Of a stretch of 33,793 nt of DNA, positions 21,582-30,728 are shown piece after piece (position 1 is the stretch's first letter; each line of letters begins with the position of its first letter). The stretch comes from NIC37A-2 sp050289625 (lineage in GTDB: Bacteria; Myxococcota_A; Polyangia; Polyangiales; Polyangiaceae). The stretch covers positions 1-33,793 of the forward strand of contig JBNKGC010000051.1 in the NCBI GenBank assembly GCA_050289625.1. Direction: 5' to 3'. The notes under the pieces were generated by a model. The model searched no databases, was not told the DNA's origin, and saw nothing but the letters and a program-made list of their open reading frames with translations. The translations under genes were made by a program, and so were the position numbers.

Positions 21582-22682
21582 ATGAAGAGCAAGAGCACTT
21601 GGATCGCGTGCGCGCTGATCGGGGTAGGAGTCTTGGGCTGCAACGAGAAGAAAGTGTCGCACGAAGGAGGGCCGACCGCGTCGGCGAGTGCCTCGGCGCG
21701 GGTGGCTGCAGCCATTGCCGGTGAGGGAAAAGCAGCTGACCCGGCCGCGTCGGATCCAGCAGGAGCGAACCGAGGTCCTTCGCAGTCGCACGTCCACTTG
21801 CCGCCCGGATGCCTAGCCGTGGTGAACCTGAATGCGAAAGCGATCGCCGCAGATCCCCGCGTGAAAGGGAAGTTGATAGGTCCCCTCGACGAGAAGCTCG
21901 CTGGACTGAAGAAGAATCCCGAGACAGTCGACGAGAAGCGGGCGAAGGCTTTGTTCGAACTGCTTTCGATCAACTCGATCGCGCAGCTTCAGTCGGTGTC
22001 CTTGTGCATCTCCGAGTGGGATCAGGCCACGCGTCAGCCGAGCCGTGTCACCGTTGCTTTTGGTGGCGACTTGGGTGCCGGCTCGGACTTCGTGAAGAAG
22101 TTGGGAGCGTTCGTCTCTTCGATTGGTGAAGGAGAAAAATTCGAGAGCTCGAAGGTTCAAGGCATCGACGTCCTGCGTGACAAGAAGGACAAGCAGATGA
22201 TCACGCGGGGCGGCGATGGTGCCGTCATCGTGACGAACGACGAGGTGCAGCTGAAGGCCAGCGTGACGGGGTCGAAGGCCTACGAAAAATACGAGATCCC
22301 CCTCGAGCAGCACCTCAGCGTGATCTTCACCGAACAATTCACGAAGGCGATGGAGAAGGCGTCGGGTGGCGCCAATCCGCTCGCGAAGATGGGCGGAGGA
22401 AGAACCGTGATTACGGTCTCCCTCGATGGAAAACTCCGAGCCAGCGTCGAGCTCCCGAGCGAAGCCGAGGCGAAGCAGGGTGCGATCTTGCTGGAGAACC
22501 TGCTGGGGCAGTTCAAGTCGGCGCCGCCCGGTCAGGCTCCACCGGAGATTCAGGCGCTGGCCCGCTCCGCGAGGCTGAAGGTCGAAGGCAACTCTCTCGT
22601 GCTCACGGCCGAAGCGCCGAAGGCTCTGCTCGACCAGGGAATCGAGGGATTGGCGGCGCAGCTCCAGCAAGAGATGGAGTGA
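21582..22682 (+). CDS. Hypothetical lipoprotein
   Basis: 366 residues. ATG 21582 follows GAGGAG by a good spacing. The signal (MKSKSTWIACALIGVGVLGC) places the lipid-bearing Cys at 20. An Ala/Ser/Gly linker follows to about residue 65. The mature domain starts with LPPGCLAVVNLNAKAIAADP and alternates strands and amphipathic helices (VTVAFGGDLGAGSDFVKKLG, VQGIDVLRDKKDKQMITRG, AVIVTNDEVQLKASVTG, YEIPLEQHLSVIFTEQFTKA), ending in a helix (IEGLAAQLQQEME). No catalytic motif or known domain is recognised. The overall pattern (two similar alpha/beta halves, the second beginning near RTVITVSLDGK) suggests an internal duplication at fold level, but that is tentative. A hairpin follows 156 bases after the stop. 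Confidence 0.85.
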   Translation: MKSKSTWIACALIGVGVLGCNEKKVSHEGGPTASASASARVAAAIAGEGKAADPAASDPAGANRGPSQSHVHLPPGCLAVVNLNAKAIAADPRVKGKLIGPLDEKLAGLKKNPETVDEKRAKALFELLSINSIAQLQSVSLCISEWDQATRQPSRVTVAFGGDLGAGSDFVKKLGAFVSSIGEGEKFESSKVQGIDVLRDKKDKQMITRGGDGAVIVTNDEVQLKASVTGSKAYEKYEIPLEQHLSVIFTEQFTKAMEKASGGANPLAKMGGGRTVITVSLDGKLRASVELPSEAEAKQGAILLENLLGQFKSAPPGQAPPEIQALARSARLKVEGNSLVLTAEAPKALLDQGIEGLAAQLQQEME

Positions 22683-22837
22683 GCCGAGGGGTGTTTTTCG
22701 TGCGTGGACCCGCGTTTCGAGGGAAGGTCGGTCCGCGCGGGGGGCGATCCGTCGCGACAGACGAAAGGACCGCCGCGCGTGGCGAATTGCCACCCACGGT
22801 GCAACGGGAGCGGCCGCAGAATACGCCGAGGAATGAA

Positions 22838-22863
22838 CAGGGCTAGCCGTCAGGCTAGCCCTG
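22838..22863. terminator. Probable bidirectional terminator hairpin
   Basis: A perfect 11-base inverted repeat, CAGGGCTAGCC-GTCA-GGCTAGCCCTG, lies between two convergent genes: the lipoprotein ending at 22682 and the small basic protein ending at 22923. No long T-run follows on either strand, so termination efficiency is uncertain. Confidence 0.6.
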
Positions 22864-22922
22864 GTCGTTGCGGGAGGGAGAGGCTCGACTACCAGCGACT
22901 CTCGAATGCGTTCGAGGAGGGA

Positions 22923-23138
22923 TCAGTCCTCGTTGAGGTACTCGCTCCCGAAAAGTTCCGGGTCGAGAGGTTGGGGCCCCGGCTTGATCCCTGCAATGTC
23001 GGGATCTTCCTCCGTTTCGTCTTCAGGACGGGTCAACCGCTCGTCCTTCCGTTGCTCGCGCTTCTCCGCCTTGAGCTTCTTGCGTTCGGAGCGAGCGCGC
23101 TCCCTCTGCCGTTTGGCTACCGATGGTCGTGCTTTCAA
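22923..23138 (-). CDS. Small basic conserved protein
   Basis: 71 residues. The start is TTG 23138, behind AGGAGG about 4 bases upstream, which makes the uncommon start convincing. The N-terminal half is strongly basic and helical (KARPSVAKRQRERARSERKK), suggesting nucleic-acid or ribosome contact. The C-terminal half is acidic with EEDPDIAGIKPGPQPLD. The sharp basic-to-acidic split and the DPDIAGIxPGPQP tail recall small hypothetical proteins of Myxococcota; function unknown. It has its own leader region of about 230 bases and ends before a strong hairpin shared with the convergent lipoprotein. Confidence 0.75.
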   Translation of the reverse strand: MKARPSVAKRQRERARSERKKLKAEKREQRKDERLTRPEDETEEDPDIAGIKPGPQPLDPELFGSEYLNED

Positions 23139-23367
23139 CGGGCCTCCTCAGTCTTCAAGTGTGATGCAGCCGCGCCCAGTTGCCAGCCATTCCGGGGGGG
23201 GACCCAGAAGGGGTGACACAAACCGTGAGCGAAAAGCCGCTCGTCTCGGTGCGGGACTGTGCCGCCAGCGGAATCTGGCGGACTTCTGCGCGCGGAGAGG
23301 GACGTCTGCCCGAAGCCGGGCTGCGCACCCATCCGATCGAACGCGCGCTGGGTAAATAGACGATCAA
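23139..23367. other. Leader/promoter region of the small basic protein gene
   Basis: The gap between the RNA-binding protein terminator and the small basic gene shows no gene. It contains a 7-base perfect hairpin at 23262-23281 (CCGCCAG, loop CGGAAT, CTGGCGG). A structured leader or small RNA is possible, but no known RNA family was recognised. Confidence 0.35.
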
Positions 23368-23397
23368 TCCGATGCGCGCCAGTGGGCGCGCATCGGA
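23368..23397 (-). terminator. Rho-independent-type terminator of the RNA-binding protein gene
   Basis: A 13-base perfect stem (TCCGATGCGCGCC on the plus strand, loop AGTG, GGCGCGCATCGGA) begins 20 bases past the stop codon of the RRM gene in its reading direction. On the minus strand it is followed by a moderately T-rich stretch (TTGATCGTCTATTT). Confidence 0.8.
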
Positions 23398-23416
23398 GAT
23401 CGGTTACGGGGTGAAG

Positions 23417-23884
<468 letters not shown>

Positions 23885-24605
23885 CTCTTTATCACTCTTC
23901 TCTAGGAACTGTTCCCCAGGGGGAACCTTGCGTACCGTCGCCGCGATGGGCTCAGGACTTGAGATTGGCGAGGGTCGCTGGGGGCGTGTCCTTTGATTTG
24001 CCCGAGCGCCTTTTGCCAAGCGACCTGCACTGCTCGACGACGAAACGGCCCTTTGAGGGGGCCGCCAGGGCGCGAAGAGCCAAGCCTGCACAAAGTTCAT
24101 CCACCGTCCTTCTGCGGGTGTCAACTCGCGCTTCCGGAAGCGGCCGAATCGCGAGCAATTTGAGTCGGGCAGAGTGGTGAGGCCCCTGGAAAATGGCATT
24201 CGTCCCCGAAATACTCCCCTGAGGTCGGATTCCGTCGGCCCGGAGGCAGTGCTCGGCGTGTCGGCGGACGGGCTACTCCGGGGCGAGTCTCCTCCCAGTG
24301 GACGTCGGTTCGGCTCGGGCCGCGGACCCGGGGGCCGCGAGGGAGCCCCTGGACATCACCCGGGCGCAACGCCTCCGCGACCTAGTGGACCGGAGCGGCG
24401 GCCTCCGGCCGCGCCGCGCGCTGCCAAATGCGAATGGTGCGATAGGTAAATGTTTTGGTAGCTGAATAGTAGAAATGTAGCTCGTGTCGGGTGACTGGGT
24501 TTTCGGGGCGTCCGTCGGCTGTCCACGCAGTCGTCCCTTGGCGTGACCGGTTCAAGGGGACACACAGACGGGTTCGATGCTCGGCCGTGAGGTCTAGGTG
24601 AGCGG
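23885..24605. other. Long intergenic region upstream of the SLC12-ATPase gene
   Basis: About 720 bases between divergent genes without a credible coding region in either strand; short open frames here are low-complexity and Arg/Pro-rich. It contains an A/T-rich island at about 24425-24480, which stands out in this G+C-rich DNA and is the best place for a promoter of the transporter gene. A bulged inverted repeat (GTCCCTTG with CAAGGGGAC, 24533-24561) lies about 45 bases before the start. No exact -35/-10 pair is asserted. Confidence 0.45.
23905..23926 (-). promoter_or_regulatory. Overlapping inverted repeats in the RRM gene leader
   Basis: The sequence reads GGAACTGTTCCCCAGG then GGGAAC. GTTCCC (23911-23916) can pair with GGGAAC (23921-23926) through a 4-base loop, while GGAAC-T-GTTCC (23905-23915) is a DNA palindrome sharing the same bases. 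It lies about 20-40 bases before the start codon. A cold or self-regulated leader, or an operator, is possible. Confidence 0.35.
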
Positions 24606-27600
24606 ATGTGCTCTTCTGGTCGACAGCTGCGCACGAGATCGCGCGCCAGCGCTGTTCCCCCCCAGATGCGTTCGCTAACGTCGAAACTCGCTCGGACTTC
24701 GAGAACGGGCTCGGAGTTCCCGGCGAGCGACGCATTCTCCGTGGCCAAAGACAACAAGTTTGGAACGTTCGGCGGGGTTTTTACTCCGTCGCTGCTGACG
24801 ATCCTCGGCGTCATCATGTACCTGCGCTTGCCGTGGGTCGTGGGGCATGGGGGGCTGGTTCAGACCCTCGGGATCATCCTCGTGGCGCACGTCATCAGCG
24901 TGGCGACGGGGCTCAGCATCTCCTCTATCGCCACCGATAAGAACGTCGGTGCCGGCGGGCCGTACTACATCGTTTCGCGCAGTCTGGGCCTTCCGATCGG
25001 CGGCACCCTGGGGCTCGCGCTGTTCATCGGGCTCGCATCGAGCGTCAGCCTGTACGTGATTGGCTTTTCCGAGAGCTTCTTGAGCTTTTTCGAGATCCCG
25101 ATCACGAAGGGGGCCATCCGAGTCTGCGGCACCGTGACCCTGGTGCTCCTCACGGCGATCACCATCATCAGCACGGCGCTCGCCATCAAGACCCAGTATT
25201 TGATCCTCACGCTGATCGCGCTGTCTCTGGGATCCATCTTCATGGGGGACCCGGAAGCCGCCCCTCAGGCCACAGCGACGAGTGGGGAGGCGCCCTCCTT
25301 CGCGGTCCTTTTCGGCATTTTCTTCCCTGCGGTCACCGGGTTCACGGCGGGCGTGAACATGTCGGGGGACCTCAGGAACCCCAAACAATCGCTCCCGCGC
25401 GGCACGATGCTGGCAATTTTCGTCGGTATGGCCGTCTATCTGGGGCTCGCGGGCTTCTTGTGGGCTCGGGTTCCGGCGGATCAACTCACGAGCGATCCGG
25501 AAGTCCTCCTGCACATCTCGTGGATTCCCGGTTTCGTCGTCGCCGGAATTTGGGGCGCCACACTTTCGTCCGGCCTCGGTAGCATTCTCGGTGCTCCCCG
25601 CATCCTGCAGGCCACTTCGAAGGACGGCATCACACCGCGCGTTTTCGCCCGTGGTCATGGGAAAGGGCAGGAACCACGCAACGCCTTGGTCCTGGCGTTC
25701 CTTCTCGCCGAGGGCGGCATTCTGATCGCCGAGCTCGACGTGATTGCTCGTGTGGTCTCGATGGTGTTCTTGACGATGTATGCGTTCTTGAACGTGTGCT
25801 GCGCCATCGAGAGCTCCGTCAGTCCGGATTTCCGGCCAGCGTTCCGCATTCCTCGCATCGTGAGCGTGATCGGGGCGCTCACCAGCGTCGTCATCATGAT
25901 CCAGTTGGATCTGGCGGCAATGGTCGGTGCGACGGCCCTCATGGCCGCGCTCTTCGTCTGGCTACAGCGGCGGCAACTGAAGCTCGAGGCGGGCGACGCC
26001 TGGGAGGGGGTCTGGTCATCCATCATTCGGTCGGGGCTCTACCGGCTGACGAAGGAAGATCAGCAGCAACAGCAGCGAAATTGGCGCCCGAACATCCTGA
26101 GCTTTCGTCCTGCGGGCGGCGCCACACTGACCCTCGCGCGCTTCGGGGAGAGCCTCATCACCGGAAATGGGATCCTCACCGATTTCGAGGTTCTGCCCCG
26201 ACGCGCCAAAAAGAAGCAAGAAGACGAAGAGGAGACCGGCGAAGGAGAGGTTGATGTTGGGGAGCGCCCGGTCGGGGTCTTTCGCAAGGAGCTCGCCACC
26301 GACGAGCCCTTCCGTGTGATCGGAGACCTCTGCCGTCACTACGGGTTTGCCGGGATCGAGCCCAACGCTCTGCTCCTCAGCTGGGGGCTGCACCGCCAGG
26401 CGGCGGATGAGTTCACTCGGCTCACCTTCGAGGTGGCGGAGCTCGACTTCAATCTGCTCGTGCACCACGCGCGCCTCGACGCCGACGACGAGGGAAAACG
26501 GATCGACGTGTGGTGGCGTGCTGCCGCCGGGAACACTCCGTTTTCTCTTGCGCTCCTTCGCTTTCTAACGCGCTCCCCCCAGTGGGAAAACTCCCAAGTG
26601 CGGTTCTTCCTCGTCAGCTCGGACGCCTCGAACAACGACAACCTCCGGACCGCCATGCGGCGCGTTCTCCGTGAGAGTCGGGTCGAGGCGAGCATCAAGG
26701 TGATCAACGACACATTCGGTGATCGGTCGTTCGAAGACCGGGTGCTGAATCAGTCGTCCGACGCGTCCCTGGTTCTGTTCGGTCTTCCCAACGACGAGAC
26801 GGAGATCGACCCGGAGTACCTGAGTCGGACGGACGCATTGGTCCGGAACCTTCGGCAAACGCTCCTTTTTCGAAGCTCGTCGCTGTTCGAGGAGGTGCTC
26901 CCGACGGGCCGCGAAGCAGCCGTTTCACGCTTGCCACCTCCTGCCGAAGGGGGAGAGGCGCAGCATTTGCCCGAGCTCAAGGTCTCCGACGTGCCGGACC
27001 TCGCGCGCGCCGCGGGGCGGATGGCGGCTGCCTATCAGAAGCTGACGCACCAGCTCCACGAGCACTGCATGCAGAAGCTGTACGGGCGCCACATCGAGCT
27101 CGTCCGGGGGATCCGCGCGGCTGCCGAACGGCACCTGGACCCGTCCGACAAGGCCCTGTCATCGGGGAACGAGCGAAGGCAGCGAAACGCATTCAATCGG
27201 CAGCAGAGCTCGTTCTTGCTCGAGTGCCGCACGCATTTCGAAAAGTTCGAGAAGACCGAGCTGCCGGACCTGAGAGCGGTGCTCGATGGGGGCGTCGATG
27301 CCTTCCTCCACCACGACGGAATCCTCCCCGACGAGGGGGAAGACCTGCTGGTTCAACGCCCGAAAGAGGATCTGAAACCGCATCCGGACGACACGCGCTA
27401 CGTGCGGCGCTTCAAGCGACGGCGGCGCATCGCGGCGTGGTTCAAGCGGGATCTACCTTCCTATCGCATCCCGACGCGGGTCCTTCAGCGCTACTACTTC
27501 CGCCGTGCGGTGGAGCAGCTGCTCGTTCCGAGCGTTCGGGAGTTTGCTAGCGAGAGTCATCAGCTGGTGGTCCAGCTCGGCAAGGTGATCAACTCGACTC

Positions 27601-29858
27601 GCGCGTCCCTTCCCGAAGATCAGAGCGCCCTCGTCGGTGTACTCGAGCGTCAGCGAGAGCAGCTCACTGGGAGCCTCGAGGGCCTTTCGACGAAGGGCAA
27701 GGAGATTGTTTCCCGGCATCAATGGCGACTCATCGTGCAGGCGCTCGAGCTCACCCAGGCTTACGCGGACGACATCGAGCGCTTCGATGTGCACCTTCTC
27801 GCCCGCAAGGAGCGACAGGTCGACGATACCCAGCATGCCGACGAGCTCAGCGAGGAGGCAGCGGGGTGGCTCTCGCGGCAGGGAAGCTTGGTGGGCCGGG
27901 CAAAACTGGCGCTCAGTCTGGTGAGCTTTCAACATCGGCTGATCACGATCGCTCGCCGGGAACGCGAGGCTATCGCGCTTGGTGTGAGGAATGGCGCCTT
28001 GAGTGAGTGCGACTCGGTGGTCGCTGGACTCAAGAAACTCGCCGCGAGCTTGGGGGAGGAGGGCGCGGAGCGCCCGGTGCTTCGCGCTGACTTCAAAAAT
28101 CAGTTCGACCCGAAGCCCATCGTCGAGTCGCTCATGCGTGACAGCAATGAGTGCGCCGACGAACTGCCGGAGTCCATCGAAACCCTGAGCGACGAGTCGA
28201 TCCAGGCCCTCGAAGAGGGGCGTACCGACCAGGTCGAGATCGTTGAAATCCCGGTGAAGCGCTTGGTCCAGTTCCTCGTCGAGGCGGAACTCGCCGGCGG
28301 GGTGCAGGAAGCTTTGGGCAGGGTCCCGAAGCTGGAACGCAGAGCCATGGGGGTTGCCCAAGACGTACTTCGTTTGGTGACCTTTCAGCTGAGCGAGCTC
28401 GAGGCGGTCGATGATGAGGAAACAGAGCTGCGCGAGCAGCTCACCCCGATCATCGACAAAGGCATCGAGCGCTTGCGCGGGGAGATGCAGAAGCTGTCGG
28501 AGATCCTTCCCCAGCTCGAAACGACTTTCGACGAGAAGCTGCACCGTGTCGTCGACGGATCCAACGCCTACGACCTGACGATGGCGACCGAGCGTCTCGA
28601 CCAGCACATCCGCCTTCACCAGGGCAAGCGAGCGGTGTCGGGCGCGCGGGGTGCGGTGCGACGCTTTCAGAAGCGCGTCCGCCGCGCGATGGTGGGACTT
28701 CTGTACCGGCGCAGCGAAGGCGTGCTCCTGGCACGCAAGCGCATCCGGGAGGCAGAGCTTCGCGATCAGGTCGTCGACCGGGTCGCCACGATGGTGCGCA
28801 CCCAGACGCCGCGCGCCGAAGTGCTGGAGGAACTACCCTTTTTCTATCGTCAGCTGTTCTTCGGTCAGTCGGCGATCAACGACACCTTCTGGGTCCCTCG
28901 CCGCGGCCAAATGGCCAAAGCCAAAGACGCCTTGCGGCAGTTCGACCGAGGTACCTCGGGGGCGATCTTCGTCACGGGCGAGCGTCTTTCGGGTAAGAGC
29001 GCCCTCCTGCAGCGCATGACCACCGAGCTGTTCGACAAGCGCCCGGTGTATCGGGTTCACGCTCCGGCGGGTGGCTCCGTCGATCCGGTCGCCTTCACCC
29101 GGGCACTCGAGAAGGCCCTCGATGCCCGCGGCAGCGGTGCGGAGTTGCTCGGGGCACTGGCCCCCCGGGCCGTCGTCATGATCGATGACCTCAGCCTTTG
29201 GTGGGAGCGCGGTGAAGGCGGCTTGGCTGTGTTGAATCGCATCGTGCAGCTAATCGAGCGCTACGGCGACCGCGTCCTCTTCGTTGTCGCCATCGAGACT
29301 CAGGCCTTCAAGTTCATGGATCGCTTGCTGCCCCTGTCGGACAACGCCCTCACCGTGCTCGACTGCGCTCCACTTCCAGCGGAGGCGCTCAAGTCGGTCG
29401 TGACTTTGAGGCACGGTTCGACGGGAATGAAGTTTCGCTTCGGCTCGAAGGAAGAGGACTACCTGGGCGAATGGGCCCTGGCACGCCTGTTCACTCACCA
29501 CTTCGATCACTCCGGCGGCAACGTCGGCGTCACTCTGCGAGCGTGGATTTCCGGGATCCGTCGAGCCAAGGGCGACGTCATCGAGCTCGAGGTTCCGGAC
29601 CGCCGCGACTGGGAGGTGATCGATGGCCTTCGCGCTTCCTGGGTTGCGCTTCTTCTCCAACTGATGCTGCACAAGCAGCTGACCTACGGGCGACTTCGAC
29701 GCGTGACGGGTCTTGACCCCCTCGACCTGCGGCGGGACGTGGATGCGTTGATCCGCATGGGCCTGGTCGTCGAAAGTAGGCAACGTGTCATCGAGATCGA
29801 CCCGAACGTGCATCACATCGTTTCCGAGCGATTCGAAAGGCGAGGACTCTTGGCATGA
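24606..29858 (+). CDS. SLC12-like cation-chloride cotransporter fused to a P-loop ATPase
   Basis: 1750 residues in one frame. Residues about 50-460 are an SLC12/APC-type transporter with about 12 membrane segments, starting KFGTFGGVFTPSLLTILGV and IMYLRLPWVVG, the signature of cation-chloride cotransporters. About 480-765 resembles the SLC12 cytoplasmic C-terminal domain (VSSDASNNDNLRTAMRRVL, LVLFGLPNDETEIDPEYLS). About 770-1430 is a long, charged, helical region. About 1430-1640 is a P-loop ATPase: Walker A GERLSGKS (1458-1465), Walker B VVMIDD (1523-1528), and a strand VLFVVAIETQ as sensor 1. The last 90 residues resemble a winged helix (TYGRLRRVTGLDPLDLRRDV). ATG 24606 has AGGTGA upstream; GTG 24741 is a shorter alternative. 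The MscS gene overlaps its stop by 4 bases. ATP- or partner-controlled ion transport is inferred. Confidence 0.9.
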   Translation: MCSSGRQLRTRSRASAVPPQMRSLTSKLARTSRTGSEFPASDAFSVAKDNKFGTFGGVFTPSLLTILGVIMYLRLPWVVGHGGLVQTLGIILVAHVISVATGLSISSIATDKNVGAGGPYYIVSRSLGLPIGGTLGLALFIGLASSVSLYVIGFSESFLSFFEIPITKGAIRVCGTVTLVLLTAITIISTALAIKTQYLILTLIALSLGSIFMGDPEAAPQATATSGEAPSFAVLFGIFFPAVTGFTAGVNMSGDLRNPKQSLPRGTMLAIFVGMAVYLGLAGFLWARVPADQLTSDPEVLLHISWIPGFVVAGIWGATLSSGLGSILGAPRILQATSKDGITPRVFARGHGKGQEPRNALVLAFLLAEGGILIAELDVIARVVSMVFLTMYAFLNVCCAIESSVSPDFRPAFRIPRIVSVIGALTSVVIMIQLDLAAMVGATALMAALFVWLQRRQLKLEAGDAWEGVWSSIIRSGLYRLTKEDQQQQQRNWRPNILSFRPAGGATLTLARFGESLITGNGILTDFEVLPRRAKKKQEDEEETGEGEVDVGERPVGVFRKELATDEPFRVIGDLCRHYGFAGIEPNALLLSWGLHRQAADEFTRLTFEVAELDFNLLVHHARLDADDEGKRIDVWWRAAAGNTPFSLALLRFLTRSPQWENSQVRFFLVSSDASNNDNLRTAMRRVLRESRVEASIKVINDTFGDRSFEDRVLNQSSDASLVLFGLPNDETEIDPEYLSRTDALVRNLRQTLLFRSSSLFEEVLPTGREAAVSRLPPPAEGGEAQHLPELKVSDVPDLARAAGRMAAAYQKLTHQLHEHCMQKLYGRHIELVRGIRAAAERHLDPSDKALSSGNERRQRNAFNRQQSSFLLECRTHFEKFEKTELPDLRAVLDGGVDAFLHHDGILPDEGEDLLVQRPKEDLKPHPDDTRYVRRFKRRRRIAAWFKRDLPSYRIPTRVLQRYYFRRAVEQLLVPSVREFASESHQLVVQLGKVINSTRASLPEDQSALVGVLERQREQLTGSLEGLSTKGKEIVSRHQWRLIVQALELTQAYADDIERFDVHLLARKERQVDDTQHADELSEEAAGWLSRQGSLVGRAKLALSLVSFQHRLITIARREREAIALGVRNGALSECDSVVAGLKKLAASLGEEGAERPVLRADFKNQFDPKPIVESLMRDSNECADELPESIETLSDESIQALEEGRTDQVEIVEIPVKRLVQFLVEAELAGGVQEALGRVPKLERRAMGVAQDVLRLVTFQLSELEAVDDEETELREQLTPIIDKGIERLRGEMQKLSEILPQLETTFDEKLHRVVDGSNAYDLTMATERLDQHIRLHQGKRAVSGARGAVRRFQKRVRRAMVGLLYRRSEGVLLARKRIREAELRDQVVDRVATMVRTQTPRAEVLEELPFFYRQLFFGQSAINDTFWVPRRGQMAKAKDALRQFDRGTSGAIFVTGERLSGKSALLQRMTTELFDKRPVYRVHAPAGGSVDPVAFTRALEKALDARGSGAELLGALAPRAVVMIDDLSLWWERGEGGLAVLNRIVQLIERYGDRVLFVVAIETQAFKFMDRLLPLSDNALTVLDCAPLPAEALKSVVTLRHGSTGMKFRFGSKEEDYLGEWALARLFTHHFDHSGGNVGVTLRAWISGIRRAKGDVIELEVPDRRDWEVIDGLRASWVALLLQLMLHKQLTYGRLRRVTGLDPLDLRRDVDALIRMGLVVESRQRVIEIDPNVHHIVSERFERRGLLA

Positions 29859-30664
29859 AGGCGCTGATCTCCGTGTCCGTTGGCGCTTTTGAGCTCGGGA
29901 TGGATGTCACCTGGGTGCTTTTGGGAGGGCTCGTCGTCGTCGTTTTCCTTTGGGCGACGCGGCGAGCGCTCGACCTCATCCCCCTCGGGACCGACCGCCG
30001 AGAACTTCTTTTGCGTGTGCACCCGGTGCTCAGCGTTGCCGTGCTGGGGACGTTCGCCTTCTTGGCAGTTCGCTCGCTCTTCGGGCGCTACCCCGACGTG
30101 CTGCCGTACGCGCTTCTGGCTTTCGTCGTAGCGTCTCTCGTGGTGGCGTGGGACGCCGTGCGTGACGTTCTGGCTGGTTTCGGGCTTCAGGCGAGCCGAG
30201 GAGTCCGTGCCGGTGACCACGTGCGGGTGGGACAGGTGACCGGCCGTGTCGAACGGCTGGGCTTCCGCGCGATGGTGGTCGAAACCGCCGAAGGCGATCG
30301 CGCAATCATCCCGAACCGGGTGGCCACGCGGGAGATCCTCGTGCACACACGCGGCGCGTCACGCGGAGGCGGTGTGGACGGTGCGAGCTCCCTCACGTTC
30401 CAAGTGTCGGTCGAAGGCCCAGTCGTCCTCGCAGATCTCACCAGCGTCGTGCGTCGCGCGGCCCTGGGCTGTCACTGGTCGTCGATCGCCCGACTACCCG
30501 AGGTGCGCGGCGTGGACGGAGGCCTCGAGATCACCGTGTTCGCGCTGGAAGCGGAGCGCGCTCCGGAGGTGGAAGCTCGGGTGCGGGCGGCGCTTGGAGC
30601 CCACGTCGATCGGGGAGCTTCGAGCGGAGTCCGCGACAAGGAAGCGAAGCGGGCATCCGGTTGA
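29855..30664 (+). CDS. MscS-like mechanosensitive channel family protein
   Basis: 269 residues. Three membrane segments (about 17-36, 49-70, 79-104) lead into the MscS beta-domain: VLAGFGLQASRGVRAGDHVR followed by VGQVTGRVERLGFRAMVVET and GDRAIIPNRV, which matches the pore-exit and beta-barrel portion of MscS. A C-terminal alpha/beta part (about 180-255) completes the family layout; the tail is Arg/Lys/Ser-rich. The ATG at 29855 overlaps the transporter-ATPase stop (ATGA) and has GAGGA upstream, so the two proteins are made together. MscS channels release ions and solutes when membrane tension rises. Coupling one to a cotransporter suggests a combined uptake and release valve. It is convergent with the C39-like gene across a hairpin. 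Confidence 0.9.
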   Translation: MKALISVSVGAFELGMDVTWVLLGGLVVVVFLWATRRALDLIPLGTDRRELLLRVHPVLSVAVLGTFAFLAVRSLFGRYPDVLPYALLAFVVASLVVAWDAVRDVLAGFGLQASRGVRAGDHVRVGQVTGRVERLGFRAMVVETAEGDRAIIPNRVATREILVHTRGASRGGGVDGASSLTFQVSVEGPVVLADLTSVVRRAALGCHWSSIARLPEVRGVDGGLEITVFALEAERAPEVEARVRAALGAHVDRGASSGVRDKEAKRASG

Positions 30665-30689
30665 GCGAGTCTTAGCGCCTCTGCGGAAG

Positions 30690-30721
30690 GGCGCCGCGAG
30701 TCGCTCGAGACTCGCAGCGCC
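30690..30721. terminator. Terminator hairpin between convergent genes
   Basis: GGCGCCGCGAGTC (30690-30702) pairs with GACTCGCAGCGCC (30709-30721) with one mismatch and a 6-base loop. It occupies almost the whole gap between the MscS stop (30664) and the C39-like stop (30729), so it can end transcription from both sides. There is no clear T-run. Confidence 0.6.
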
Positions 30722-30728
30722 GACCCCA

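Noticed and set aside
23139..23367. Riboswitch or known small RNA before the small basic protein gene
   Set aside because: One 7-base hairpin is present but no conserved core of cobalamin, TPP, 6S or other known RNAs was recognised.
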